Part shown: piece by piece, positions 26,403-35,341 of the stretch
Layout: each line of letters starts with the position of its first letter
Position numbering within the stretch: the first letter of the stretch is position 1
DNA from: Rhodovulum marinum
GTDB lineage: Bacteria > Pseudomonadota > Alphaproteobacteria > Rhodobacterales > Rhodobacteraceae
Assembly: GCF_004343075.1 (NCBI RefSeq)
Contig: NZ_SLXP01000013.1
Coordinates: 27,306 to 91,305, forward strand
DNA: 64,000 bases
Direction of reading: 5' to 3'
Notes under the pieces: generated by a model
The model's database searches: none
Told to the model about the DNA's origin: nothing
What the model saw: only the letters and a program-made list of their open reading frames with translations
Made by a program: the position numbers and the translations under genes

Positions 26403-27563
26403 TCAATAGTCGAAACCGGACGGTGTCGGCACGAAGGTCGACGGCACCGGGAAGAAGGTCGCGAAGGCGTCCACAGCATCCTTGAGACTGGCCGCAATGT
26501 AGAGAACGTCCCCATCCGCGACCGCGAAGGACTTTGCCACGAAGAGAGAGTCGGGTTGCGAGAGATCGAAGCGGAAGACGGTGGGCACGCTGTCCCCGGC
26601 AAAGCGCGATACGTCCACTCCCATCCGGGCGAGAACGTCGCGCTGCGCGTCACGATAGATGAATACGCCCGACCGGTCGGCGCGGCGGTTCGCCAACCCC
26701 TCGCCATAACCAAGAACATCAACCAGGGTGCCATCGGGTTGATCCAGCGTCAAAGTCTGGTTGCGCGTCCCTCCCGCCCCCAGCACCACGATTCGGTTCT
26801 CGGGGGTCTCGACCTCGATCACGTCACCGGGGCGCAGATAGACGTTCAGCCGCGGATTCGAAAGAATGCTTTCCAACAGCGCGGTGCGGGTCACGCCGTT
26901 GCGGCTAAGCTTGACGCGCAGGTTTTCGGACCGCTCGGCGGGGCCGCCGGCCGCGGTGATCAGGTCCAGGACCCGCAGGTTCACATCGTCCAGCGAATAC
27001 TTGCCGGGCGCCCCGACCTTGCCCACGACCGACACCTTGGCGCTTTGCCGATCGGCGATGCGCACGATGGCCGCGGGTTCCACCAGCACCTCGCCCAACC
27101 GTTCGGTCAGGAAGTTCTCGACTTCGCGGACGGTTCGCCCCTGCGCCCGGATGCGGCCCAGCGGCGGCACCCGGATCATCCCGTCATCGCCGACCTCCTG
27201 GGGGACCAGCGAGGTTTGCGAGATCGGCGAAATCGAGGCGGTGGTGAAATCGACGAACCCGGTCTCGGCGGTGCTGACGATCGCCACCTGGACGATGTCG
27301 CCACGCCCGATCACCACCGGCATCGGCCCGCCGGTGCGGTGAAACGCCTCTTGTTCGGTACGGCGCTGCGCGTCGGTGAACGCTCGTGCAAGGCCGCGGT
27401 CCATTTCGACCAGAACGTAAGGGGCACGTTCGGTTTCCGACAGGCTGGCGCGCCCCACGACCATGTCCGTGCCGCTGAGGATGGCGTTGGCGCTGGGCCC
27501 GCTGCCGCCGCACCCGGCCAGCAAAAGACCACACCCCAGAACCAACGTTTTGCACTTGTTCAC
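26403..27563 (-). CDS. Polysaccharide export lipoprotein (Wza type)
   Basis: The GTG at 27563 gives 386 residues with a lipoprotein signal (LLLAGCG, lipid on Cys). A Poly_export domain follows (IGRGDIVQVAIVSTAETG, GMIRVPPLGRIRAQGRTVREVENFL), then SLBB repeats (VSVVGKVGAPGKYSLDDVN and AAGGPAERS; IVVLGAGG). Wza proteins form the outer-membrane channel for EPS, working with the Wzc-type kinase at 31808-34093. The gene stands alone and points away from the gene at 27901. Confidence 0.93.
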   Translation of the reverse strand: MNKCKTLVLGCGLLLAGCGGSGPSANAILSGTDMVVGRASLSETERAPYVLVEMDRGLARAFTDAQRRTEQEAFHRTGGPMPVVIGRGDIVQVAIVSTAETGFVDFTTASISPISQTSLVPQEVGDDGMIRVPPLGRIRAQGRTVREVENFLTERLGEVLVEPAAIVRIADRQSAKVSVVGKVGAPGKYSLDDVNLRVLDLITAAGGPAERSENLRVKLSRNGVTRTALLESILSNPRLNVYLRPGDVIEVETPENRIVVLGAGGTRNQTLTLDQPDGTLVDVLGYGEGLANRRADRSGVFIYRDAQRDVLARMGVDVSRFAGDSVPTVFRFDLSQPDSLFVAKSFAVADGDVLYIAASLKDAVDAFATFFPVPSTFVPTPSGFDY

Positions 27564-27900
27564 CTGACCGCTCCGAACCAAGCCGAATTTGCATCTTGAT
27601 GACCCAACGCCGCAGAGTTCGGCAAGTCACGCGATCAATTCGCTGATACGGTGCGGTTTTTCTGCATCGGTCGGCCTTTGCGCAATCGCTCATTCACCGG
27701 GCAGGCCGGTTTCGCCAGCCGACCCGTGGCACCCTTGGGAATTCCCCCGATGCCAGGCTTAAATTCGTAACATTGCGCGGTTATTCGGTGGGAACAGCGA
27801 TGCCAAGGGCGCCCTTCCATTGGAACGGCCCCGGCGATTGACTTTCGCATCCAAAGCCGGAAACCTTTTGCCTCATGCCGCTTTGCCGCAGGTCCTGCCC
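27564..27900. other. Divergent intergenic region
   Basis: This region must hold promoters for the wza-like gene (left) and the gene at 27901 (right). AT-rich TTAAATTCGTAACATT lies near 27760. I see no copy of the EPS palindrome and no gene. Confidence 0.4.
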
Positions 27901-28551
27901 ATGCCGAAACGCCTTTGGTCGCTCGCCCCGCTTGCCGTTCTTGCCTTTGCGGGCTGGCAAAGCTGGGACACGCTGCGCCACACCCCCGCCTTCAACCGCA
28001 GCCTGCAGGTGGAAAACGTCCTGGGCGGCACGCGGTCCTTCCGCGAAGGGTCGATGTATCACCGGGCGGAATACCTGTACCAGGTGGGCTATGGCTATCG
28101 GCATGCGACCCTGACCCTGATGTTCACGCAAGGGTTGGAGGCGTTCAAGAAGCGCATGGAACGAAACCGCGCGGCGACCGAGGCCGCCGGCGGCGTGGTA
28201 CAGAACGAATACACGCGCGCCCGTGACCTGGCGCTGGCCAGTCTGCGCCTGCGCCCGTCCGATGCCCATACCTGGCTGCTGCTGGCCTCGGCCCAAGAGG
28301 AACTGGGCGCCCCCGACAGGGCGCTGGAGGCACTGTTGCGCGCGCAAGCCATGGCGCCCTACAGCATTGATATGGCAGAAGAAAGGCTGGACCTGGCGGC
28401 GGAGTTGCGCGGCGCGGTGGAGGCGGACGCGGCGCTGAGGCCCCTTGTCCGGGCGAATGCCGCCACCCTCGGGCGAACGGGACGGGCAATGAACGAGGTC
28501 CAGACGTCAGCGATCGTGGACTTGCTTGAGGACGTCGCCGCTTTCGAGTGA
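27901..28551 (+). CDS. Membrane-anchored TPR-like protein of the EPS locus
   Basis: The ATG at 27901 gives 216 residues: a short membrane anchor (about 5-18), then helices with a TPR-like pair (ARDLALASLRLRPSDAHTWL, LASAQEELGAPDRALEALLR). A longer frame upstream has no support. TPR proteins of EPS loci often act as scaffolds between polymerase and export machinery. The specific role is unknown. Confidence 0.7.
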   Translation: MPKRLWSLAPLAVLAFAGWQSWDTLRHTPAFNRSLQVENVLGGTRSFREGSMYHRAEYLYQVGYGYRHATLTLMFTQGLEAFKKRMERNRAATEAAGGVVQNEYTRARDLALASLRLRPSDAHTWLLLASAQEELGAPDRALEALLRAQAMAPYSIDMAEERLDLAAELRGAVEADAALRPLVRANAATLGRTGRAMNEVQTSAIVDLLEDVAAFE

Positions 28552-28646
28552 CCTAACGTCAGGCGTCTGGAACAAACGACCTGAAGAGATGTACGGAGCC
28601 TCACCCTCGAATAGAACTCGGTAACGGCACCATGGTTTCGGTCATT

Positions 28647-28985
28647 TCACTGCGTTGGCGGGCAAATACGGGAGTTACTCGGACTGGCGGTTGTGGAAGC
28701 AGTGCACAGAAGAGAGTCCTTGCTAAGGTCGTTCTGCGCACAATACACTGTGTCACCCCAAGAGTAGCTGCCATCATTGCCGAGAACGCAGCAAGCGGCG
28801 AGGCTACTCAGGTTATCAAATCCATCACATCCCTGTTCATTATTAACTCCACACCAAGTCAAAACCGCGTCGGCTTCTGCACAATATTCTTGAAGGCCAG
28901 GAACTTGGGCCCCTAGAGCACCCGCAATCGTCGCGTTGACACCGAAAGCCACCGCAAAAAAAACCTTCCTCGAAATGCGCATCAT
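28647..28985 (-). CDS. Small secreted cysteine-rich protein
   Basis: The 112-residue precursor has a Sec signal peptide (about 1-26, ending GALGAQ). The mature part has eight cysteines (EYC, TWC, QGC, ACC, VYC, LLC, RIC), enough for four disulphides. Base composition is clearly lower in GC than its neighbours. I recognise no family. It lies between two EPS genes on the opposite strand, so it may be a surface or matrix protein, or a recent arrival. Confidence 0.65.
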   Translation of the reverse strand: MMRISRKVFFAVAFGVNATIAGALGAQVPGLQEYCAEADAVLTWCGVNNEQGCDGFDNLSSLAACCVLGNDGSYSWGDTVYCAQNDLSKDSLLCTASTTASPSNSRICPPTQ

Positions 28986-29191
28986 CGCAACTCTCCCCGT
29001 CCCGCGGGCAATGCCAAACCTGACTTGGTTAATACCGTCCGCCCCCCCGGCCGGTCAATCGACACGGGGGCAGAAACGGGGCAATTGGCCGACTTCGTAA
29101 CGACTTCACGATTTGATCGCGGCCATTTGCCTTTTCGGGGGGCATCAGGCTAGAGGAAAGGCGTTATGCTGTATCCCGGTCCGAGTCTCAA

Positions 29192-30655
29192 ATGCTATCC
29201 ATGCGCGCGTCCGTCCGCTCCCTCTCCCCTGCCCTGTCGCGGCCGGCGGACCGCACGGTCGCCGACCGGTTGCAGGGCGCGCTTGGCTGGGCGGCGCTGC
29301 TGGTCGCGATGGCGGCTGCGCTCGTCAATGGCGGGGTCTATGCGGTGGCCTCGACTCTGATGGCGCTGGCCGCGCTCGGGCTCTTTACGCTGCAGGTCGT
29401 GCTGGACATGGCGGGTGGGCTGCCGGTGGCCGCGCGCCGGGCGCTTGTGCCAGGCGCGCTGTGGTTCGCGGTGCTGGGATGGCTGCTGCTGCAGGGTGTA
29501 CCGGGGCTGCCCATGGGGTTGCATCACCCGGTCTGGGCCATCGCGCCCGAAGGCGCTGCGCCCACGATCTCGGCCGATCCCGAAAGCGGGCGGCCACTGG
29601 TGATGCGGCTGACCGCCTATGCGATGATCTTCTGGATCATGATGCGCAGCGCGCTGGACCCAGGCCGCGCCATGGCGTTCCTGCGCGCCTTCGCGCTGTT
29701 CTCGGCGGCGCTGGCGGTTTACGGCATCCTGTCGCGGCTGGCGGGGGTCAACATCCTGCTGGGCGTGGACGAACATGGGCCGGTCCGCGCGAGTTTCTTC
29801 AACCGAAATTCCTATGCCACCTATGCCGCCTTCGGCGCGCTGGCCAATATCGCCTGTTATTACCGGATGACCTTCCGGGCCGAGGGCGCCATGGCATTGC
29901 GCGATTACCTGGAGCGGTTCTTTGCGGGCGGCTGGGTGCATGCGCTGGGGGCCTTGCTGTGTCTCAGCGCGCTGGCGATGACCGCCTCGCGCGCGGGGGG
30001 CATGGCCGGGGTGATCGGCATCCTGGTGCTGATCTGGGCGCTGCGACGCAAGCAGGGCGGCGGCGACCGGCTGCTTTGGGCGGTGCCGGCCGCGCTGGCG
30101 GGATTCGTCGCGCTGGTGCTGAGTTCGGATGTCGTCGACCGGCTGGCCGGAACCGAGGGCGACGCGCGGTTCATCGTGTTTCCCAAGGTGGTCGAGGCGA
30201 TCCTGGACCGCCCGCTGCTGGGCCACGGGGCGGGGTCGTTCCTGCCCGCGTTTCGCCCCTATGTCCCCCTGGAGGCGGCCTTCGCGGAATGGACGATGGC
30301 GCACAACACCTACCTTGAGAACGCGTTCGAATTCGGGCTGCCGGCAGCGGTGCTGTTCTTCGCGGCGCTCGGGCTGATCGGGACGCGGCTGTTGCGCGGG
30401 CTGCGCACGCGGCGCAGGTTCCAAAGCGTACCGGCGCTGGCCTTTGCCTGTTTCACGGTGGCCGCGTTCCATTCGCTGTTCGATTTCAGCCTGCAGATCC
30501 CCGCCATCGCCGCCACGTTCGCCGCGATCCTGGGCATCGGCTGGGCGCAGGCGTTCACCGCGGTCGAAACCACGCCCCGCCGGCGCCGCCGGTCGGATCT
30601 ATCGCGGGGCGCACCTGGACGAGACCGCCGCGAAAAGCGCGATCCCGGCAAGTGA
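29192..30655 (+). CDS. O-antigen ligase/Wzy-type polymerase
   Basis: The 487-residue protein has about 11 membrane helices. The family region is RASFFNRNSYATYAAFGALA, then the periplasmic loop with GHGAGSFLPAFRPYVP and MAHNTYLENAFEFGLPAA, as in Wzy_C proteins. It likely polymerises EPS repeat units in the periplasm. Its 3' end overlaps the convergent VanZ-like gene by 57 bp. Confidence 0.88.
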   Translation: MLSMRASVRSLSPALSRPADRTVADRLQGALGWAALLVAMAAALVNGGVYAVASTLMALAALGLFTLQVVLDMAGGLPVAARRALVPGALWFAVLGWLLLQGVPGLPMGLHHPVWAIAPEGAAPTISADPESGRPLVMRLTAYAMIFWIMMRSALDPGRAMAFLRAFALFSAALAVYGILSRLAGVNILLGVDEHGPVRASFFNRNSYATYAAFGALANIACYYRMTFRAEGAMALRDYLERFFAGGWVHALGALLCLSALAMTASRAGGMAGVIGILVLIWALRRKQGGGDRLLWAVPAALAGFVALVLSSDVVDRLAGTEGDARFIVFPKVVEAILDRPLLGHGAGSFLPAFRPYVPLEAAFAEWTMAHNTYLENAFEFGLPAAVLFFAALGLIGTRLLRGLRTRRRFQSVPALAFACFTVAAFHSLFDFSLQIPAIAATFAAILGIGWAQAFTAVETTPRRRRRSDLSRGAPGRDRREKRDPGK

Positions 30656-30985
30656 GCCGGCGACATTCGCGGCCATGTCGGACAACCAGACTTCGCGCGT
30701 CGCGGTCATCCCCTGCGCCAGTTCAAGCAGCACCGCGACGGCCAGCAAGACCCCCGCGGCGGCATCCCTGCGGCGCGGCAGGGCTGCGTAAACCAGAACG
30801 GCCAAGGCCATATGCATGGCGCCATGCGCGGGCACTTGATACCCTTCCACCGCGCGCCGCACGAGGTCGGGCAGATCGTCGGTCAGGCTGAGCCAGCAGA
30901 TCGCGGCAAACAGGCCCAGCGCCGAGACCGCCGCGATCCGGCGACGTGCGGAAGGTGACCATGGCGCGCCGCGACCGGCCGCCAC
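30599..30985 (-). CDS. VanZ-like membrane protein
   Basis: The 128 residues form four predicted helices, with HGAMHMALAVLVYAALPRR and LLELAQGMTATREVWLSDMAANVAGSLAG. This is the VanZ-like pattern (E-x-x-Q and D-x-x-x-N) often found in EPS and exosortase loci. The function is unknown. It is the last gene of the leftward wzc operon, 1 bp after the phosphatase gene. Confidence 0.82.
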   Translation of the reverse strand: MAAGRGAPWSPSARRRIAAVSALGLFAAICWLSLTDDLPDLVRRAVEGYQVPAHGAMHMALAVLVYAALPRRRDAAAGVLLAVAVLLELAQGMTATREVWLSDMAANVAGSLAGIALFAAVSSRCAPR

Positions 30986-30986
30986 G

Positions 30987-31769
30987 CTAGTTCCAGACCG
31001 TCAGGAAACGGACATTCTCGTCGATCACGGCCGCGGTCAGCCGCCCCGAGTAATAGGCGCCCGTATCGACACAGATCCGCCGGTCGGTCAGAACCGGCTC
31101 GGACGCATCGAAATGACCGTGAACAACACGCAGCCCCGGCACGCCTTCGGCATCGAGAAAACCCGACGATCCCCAGAGGAGCGCGGCCTCGTCGGTGCTG
31201 TCCGGCTGCTGGGGATCAAGCCCTGCATGGGCACAGACGACGTCGCCCGACCGATAGACCAGGGGCATCGCCCGCAGGAAGTCCACGTGATCGCCCATCG
31301 CCTTGAGAAGGCCCAGCGCCACGGTGCGCAGCTTGTCGCTGCGCGGCTCTCCCTGGGGCGGCGGGACACCGTAGCTTGCCAATGTCTGCGCGCCGCCGAA
31401 TTGCAGCCAGGACTTGCCGGCCTCGGGCGCATCGAGAAATCGCAACAGCGCCGCTTCGTGATTGCCCTTCAGAAGGACCAGTTCGTCCGCCTCGCAGACC
31501 GAGGCCAGACCGTGCAGACATTCCAGCACCTCGCGCGACTGGTCGCCCCGGTCGATCATGTCGCCCACGAAGACGATCGTCGGATCGCGACCGTCGCCGG
31601 CACGGGCCGAGATGTCGGTGGCGATCCGGTCCAGCATCCTCTCGAGAAGGTCGATGCGCCCGTGCAGATCGCCGACCACGTAAAGACGACGATCCGGCGC
31701 GGGGAGCCGCACCGGTTCGGGTTCGGCTGGCGTGTTTGTCTTTCTTCTGTTCAACCCCAGCATGGTCAC
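30987..31769 (-). CDS. PPP-family serine/threonine-type metallophosphatase
   Basis: All metal-site motifs are present: GDLHGR, VGDMIDRGDQS, LKGNHE, CAHAGLD and VHGHF. The protein has 260 residues. It follows the Wzc-type kinase by 38 bp. This suggests a phosphatase acting on the kinase or its targets; the usual partner of Wzc is a LMW tyrosine phosphatase, and none lies in this EPS locus. Confidence 0.92.
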   Translation of the reverse strand: MTMLGLNRRKTNTPAEPEPVRLPAPDRRLYVVGDLHGRIDLLERMLDRIATDISARAGDGRDPTIVFVGDMIDRGDQSREVLECLHGLASVCEADELVLLKGNHEAALLRFLDAPEAGKSWLQFGGAQTLASYGVPPPQGEPRSDKLRTVALGLLKAMGDHVDFLRAMPLVYRSGDVVCAHAGLDPQQPDSTDEAALLWGSSGFLDAEGVPGLRVVHGHFDASEPVLTDRRICVDTGAYYSGRLTAAVIDENVRFLTVWN

Positions 31770-31807
31770 CGCCCACTCAACGGATCGTCCGGCCGCGCGA
31801 GGCGCGA

Positions 31808-34093
31808 TCAGACCTCATAGTAGTCCCGGTAGCGCCCCTTGTAATAGGCGTAGCCGTCATAGGCGTACCGGGAGGCCTTGGCCTCGTCGACCATGGTGAA
31901 GACAAGGCCGGTCAGCTTCGCATCGACAGAGGTCAGTTCCCGCAGGCCTTCGAGGACCGCGTTCCTCGGGGTCTTGTCCCAACGCACGGCGAACACCACG
32001 GTGTCGGCCATCGACGCCAGGATCCGCGCATCGGTCACGACCAGCGTCGGCGGCGTGTCGAGGATCACCAGGTCATAGGCCTCGGACAGGTCCTGAACCA
32101 GTTCGCGGAACCGGTGCGAGGCAAGTACGTCGGCGGCGTTGATGTTCGCGCTCCGCTCGGCGGACTTCGTCATCAGCAGGTGCAGGCCGGTCTCGGGTTC
32201 CTTGTAGATCGCCTGCGCAAGCGTCGCCGTGTTGTTCATCACCGACAGCAGACCCAGTTCGTCCTCCTTGACCTTCAACACCTTGCCAAGCGCGGGCATC
32301 CTGAGGTCGCAATCGACGATGATCGCCGACTTGCCCATCTGCCGGCTGGTGAGCGCCAGCAACATCGACGTCGTCGACTTGCCCTCGCGCGGGACGGACG
32401 AGGTGAACATGACCACCTTCGGCGGGCTGTCCACATTCGAGAACAGGATCGAGGTGCGCAGGTTGCGGATCGATTCCGCAAGCGACGAATTCGGCTTGTC
32501 GCGCAAAACCTCGACCACGTCCGACCGTTGCACCCGGCTTCCGGCCGAGGGGATCGTGCCCAGGATGCCGAGGCCGGTCATCTGCTCGAGTTGCTGGGCC
32601 GAGCGGAAGGTGTTGTTCAGCTTGTCCATCAGGAACACCAGCCCCACCCCGGTCATCAGGCCCAGAAGGGTGGACAGCATCTTGGTGCGCCGGGCCGACG
32701 TGCCGAGCGGGCCGTTGGGGATCTCGGCCGGCGAGATCACGCGGGCATCCGCGGTCTGAAGCGTTTCTTCGGCCGAGGATTCCTGAAGGCGCGACAGCAG
32801 GTTCTCGTAAAGGATGCGGCTCGCTTCGGCCTCGCGTTCCAGCTGGCGGATTTCGACCGCTGCCTTGGCCTGTTCGGCCGCCTTGTCCTCGAGCGCACGG
32901 ATCTCGGCGACCAGCTTTTCCTCGGCGGCGCGTTTCGCCTCGAGATCGATCTCGATCGACTTGAGGATCCGGGCGGCCTCGGCGCGGATGCTCTTGCGGA
33001 CCTCCTCGATCTGCGCGGTCAGCCGGACACGGGCGGGATGGCCCGCCGGCACCGTGGTCTCCAGCGCGGCCAGCTGGGCCATGAATTCGCTTTCCTCGCG
33101 GCGGAACCCCGCGATGATCGGGGATTCACGGAACTCGGTCAGCGCACCCAGGTCCTGCCCTTCTTCAACCGCCTGCGACAGCCGTCGGAATTGCGCCTCC
33201 TTGGAGGACAATTCGTTCCGGGTGACCGCAAGCGCGCCGTTCAACGACTGGATCTGCTGCTTGGTCACATCCAGGCTCTGGCCCGACTCGGTGCTGAGCG
33301 TGGCATAGGCGATCTCGACCTCGCGCTCGGCCGCCGACACCCGGCCCTGCAACTGCTCGACCCGGTCGGACAGCCAGCCGACGGCGTTTCGCGTGGTCTC
33401 GAGCTTTCCTTCCAGTTGATCGACAAGGTATTGTTCGGTGATCTCGTTGGCGATACGTGCCGAAAGCCTTGGATCACCCGAGGTGAAAGACACCGAAATA
33501 ACGCGGCTTTCCGGGATCGGATTCAGCGACATGCCCGCTTCGATCCGGTTGACCAGGGCAAGGCGCTTGCGCATGGCGGCCTCTTCGGGCGGCAAGGGCT
33601 GTGGCGGCGGTGATTTCAGGCCGATATCCATCATGAATTCCTGCACGCCGTCGGGAAGCGTCGTCAGGTCGCGCAACCATTGGCGCGCTCTCTGCACCGC
33701 GGTCAGATCCTCGGGCGGCCTGGGCTGGAATTCGCGATTTTCCATCAGGCCAAGCTCGTCGATCACGCGATTGATAAGCTTGGTCGACCGCAGGATCTCG
33801 GTATGGGTCTGGAGCGTGGTATCCCCGAAACGGGCATCCACCATCACCCCTTCGCCCTTCATCACATCGGCCCGTTCGGTCCCGATCAATAGCTTTGCCG
33901 TCGCCCGGTAACGCGGTTCGACCTGGCTTGCGGCGAGAATACCCATCACGATCCCGAACAGCGCACAGATCGCGATGATCCACTTGCCGCGCCACATGGT
34001 CATCGCCAGCGCGCGCAGATCGATGACGTCGTCGTCTTCGTCGAACGGTTCGGCCATTGCCGGGCCCGGGGTCCTGTTACTCGTACCTGTCAT
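31808..34093 (-). CDS. wzc: Polysaccharide co-polymerase and tyrosine autokinase (Wzc type)
   Basis: The start at 34093 (MTGTSNRT) gives 761 residues. A Wzz domain lies between two membrane helices (about 37-58 and about 480), with a long coiled coil and GNVR-like end. The cytoplasmic BY-kinase has Walker A VPREGKSTTS (about 565), A' IIVDCDLRMP and B LVILDTPPT. The C-terminus is a tyrosine cluster (YAYDGYAYYKGRYRDYYEV), the autophosphorylation tail. Wzc controls chain length and export together with Wza. Confidence 0.95.
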   Translation of the reverse strand: MTGTSNRTPGPAMAEPFDEDDDVIDLRALAMTMWRGKWIIAICALFGIVMGILAASQVEPRYRATAKLLIGTERADVMKGEGVMVDARFGDTTLQTHTEILRSTKLINRVIDELGLMENREFQPRPPEDLTAVQRARQWLRDLTTLPDGVQEFMMDIGLKSPPPQPLPPEEAAMRKRLALVNRIEAGMSLNPIPESRVISVSFTSGDPRLSARIANEITEQYLVDQLEGKLETTRNAVGWLSDRVEQLQGRVSAAEREVEIAYATLSTESGQSLDVTKQQIQSLNGALAVTRNELSSKEAQFRRLSQAVEEGQDLGALTEFRESPIIAGFRREESEFMAQLAALETTVPAGHPARVRLTAQIEEVRKSIRAEAARILKSIEIDLEAKRAAEEKLVAEIRALEDKAAEQAKAAVEIRQLEREAEASRILYENLLSRLQESSAEETLQTADARVISPAEIPNGPLGTSARRTKMLSTLLGLMTGVGLVFLMDKLNNTFRSAQQLEQMTGLGILGTIPSAGSRVQRSDVVEVLRDKPNSSLAESIRNLRTSILFSNVDSPPKVVMFTSSVPREGKSTTSMLLALTSRQMGKSAIIVDCDLRMPALGKVLKVKEDELGLLSVMNNTATLAQAIYKEPETGLHLLMTKSAERSANINAADVLASHRFRELVQDLSEAYDLVILDTPPTLVVTDARILASMADTVVFAVRWDKTPRNAVLEGLRELTSVDAKLTGLVFTMVDEAKASRYAYDGYAYYKGRYRDYYEV

Positions 34094-34177
34094 GTAACCA
34101 CTTCTGCTTGGCATGCGTGGCGCCGGCCCTGCCCATTTGCGAACGGTCAGACGGGCCGGCGCGGTCTGGATGGCATC

Positions 34178-35341
34178 TCATCCCGAACACCTCTCCACGA
34201 CCCTGTCCAGCTGGCGCAGGATCGCCCCTTCGGCGGCATCGAGCCCGCCATGTTCCAGCGCGATGCCGGGTGTCGTCTCGACGAACCGCAAGAAGGCGTT
34301 GCGAAGATCGCGCTCGAAATCGACATAGCCGTCCTCGGTCAGGAACAGCCGCAAACGGTCCAGCGGCGAGAGCGTACGGCAGATGGCATGCGCCGCCGGA
34401 AAATCGCGCCGGTAACGCAGATCGACCACAAGGTCGGGCCGGACCGGATGCGTTGCGACCGCCCCCTGCGGCAAGGGCTGGTAGCGCACTTTGCGCCGGC
34501 CAAGGACATGCACGCGCGCCCCGGCAAGACCGGGGAACAGGCCTGCCAGCGCCGCGACGCTGCCCTCCTTGACGCTCAGGGCAAACGGCAAAGGGACAAC
34601 GCGCATTTCCGCATCGAAGGGCGCGCAATCCTCGGCCACCATCTGCCAGCCGCGCGCAACGAGCCCCGCGGCCAGCGTCGACTTTCCCGCCCCGCTGGGT
34701 CCGGCAAGAAAGACCGCCCGGCCATCCCGCGCAAGCACGGCCCCATGCACCATGGCGTGCCAGTCGCCGGCAAGCCGGATGAGCTCAGACACCAGAGCCC
34801 CGCGCAGCGCCACCGCATCCCGTTCCCGGCGGAACACCCTGCCCTCGAGGCAAAGCCGCCACCCCCCCTCGGGTCCCGCGACCCGCAGAACATGACGGCG
34901 CCCCGCGCCGCCATCCGGGAACCCGGCGGTCATGTCCGCGACGGTCGCCGCCAGACCGGGGTCGTCGACCTCAAGCACCACAGAGCGCCCGGCCACCGCG
35001 ATCCCCCGCCGAAACGCGGGACATCCGACCGTTTCCCCCTCAAATGCCGGGACATCCCGGAACGGAGGCGGATCGAAAAGACCTTGTGCCCGCCAGGCGG
35101 CCAGGCAATCGGCGATGTCGGTATCGGCCTGCGCCGCGCGGTCGGGGCGGCGGGCGCGATACCGTTCGGCCAGAGTGCCGTGTCCGGGGGCGCCGGCCAG
35201 CAGGTCCCAGATCTCGGCGGCCGTGCCGTTCAGCCCGACGACGGCATTCCAGGCGGGCACAAGGCCCAGGCGCAGACCGGCAAAGTCCACGCTGGGCCGC
35301 CAGTGGCGGCAGGCCGCGACATCGGGGGCCCCTGCTGCCAT
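34178..35341 (-). CDS. PqqD domain fused to an HPr-kinase-related kinase
   Basis: The start at 35341 overlaps the stop of the nucleotidyltransferase-like gene (TGATG) and gives 387 residues. Residues about 25-95 look like a PqqD peptide-binding domain (VVGLNGTAAEIWDLLAG, DCLAAWRAQGLFDPP). The C-terminal half is HprK-like with Walker A GPSGAGKSTLAAGL (about 213) and AEDCAPFD. PqqD domains hold leader peptides, and HprK-like kinases modify peptides in some lasso-peptide clusters. Families named HprK-related kinase A and HPr-rel-A PqqD are known from exosortase-bearing genomes. A peptide-kinase role is inferred. Confidence 0.8.
   Translation of the reverse strand: MAAGAPDVAACRHWRPSVDFAGLRLGLVPAWNAVVGLNGTAAEIWDLLAGAPGHGTLAERYRARRPDRAAQADTDIADCLAAWRAQGLFDPPPFRDVPAFEGETVGCPAFRRGIAVAGRSVVLEVDDPGLAATVADMTAGFPDGGAGRRHVLRVAGPEGGWRLCLEGRVFRRERDAVALRGALVSELIRLAGDWHAMVHGAVLARDGRAVFLAGPSGAGKSTLAAGLVARGWQMVAEDCAPFDAEMRVVPLPFALSVKEGSVAALAGLFPGLAGARVHVLGRRKVRYQPLPQGAVATHPVRPDLVVDLRYRRDFPAAHAICRTLSPLDRLRLFLTEDGYVDFERDLRNAFLRFVETTPGIALEHGGLDAAEGAILRQLDRVVERCSG

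Noticed and set aside
26091..27599. 502-codon plus-strand frame
   Set aside because: It is antisense to the wza-like gene; its sequence is Arg/Gly/His-rich and without motifs.
31376..33613. 745-codon plus-strand frame
   Set aside because: It is antisense to wzc and the phosphatase gene, a typical high-GC shadow.
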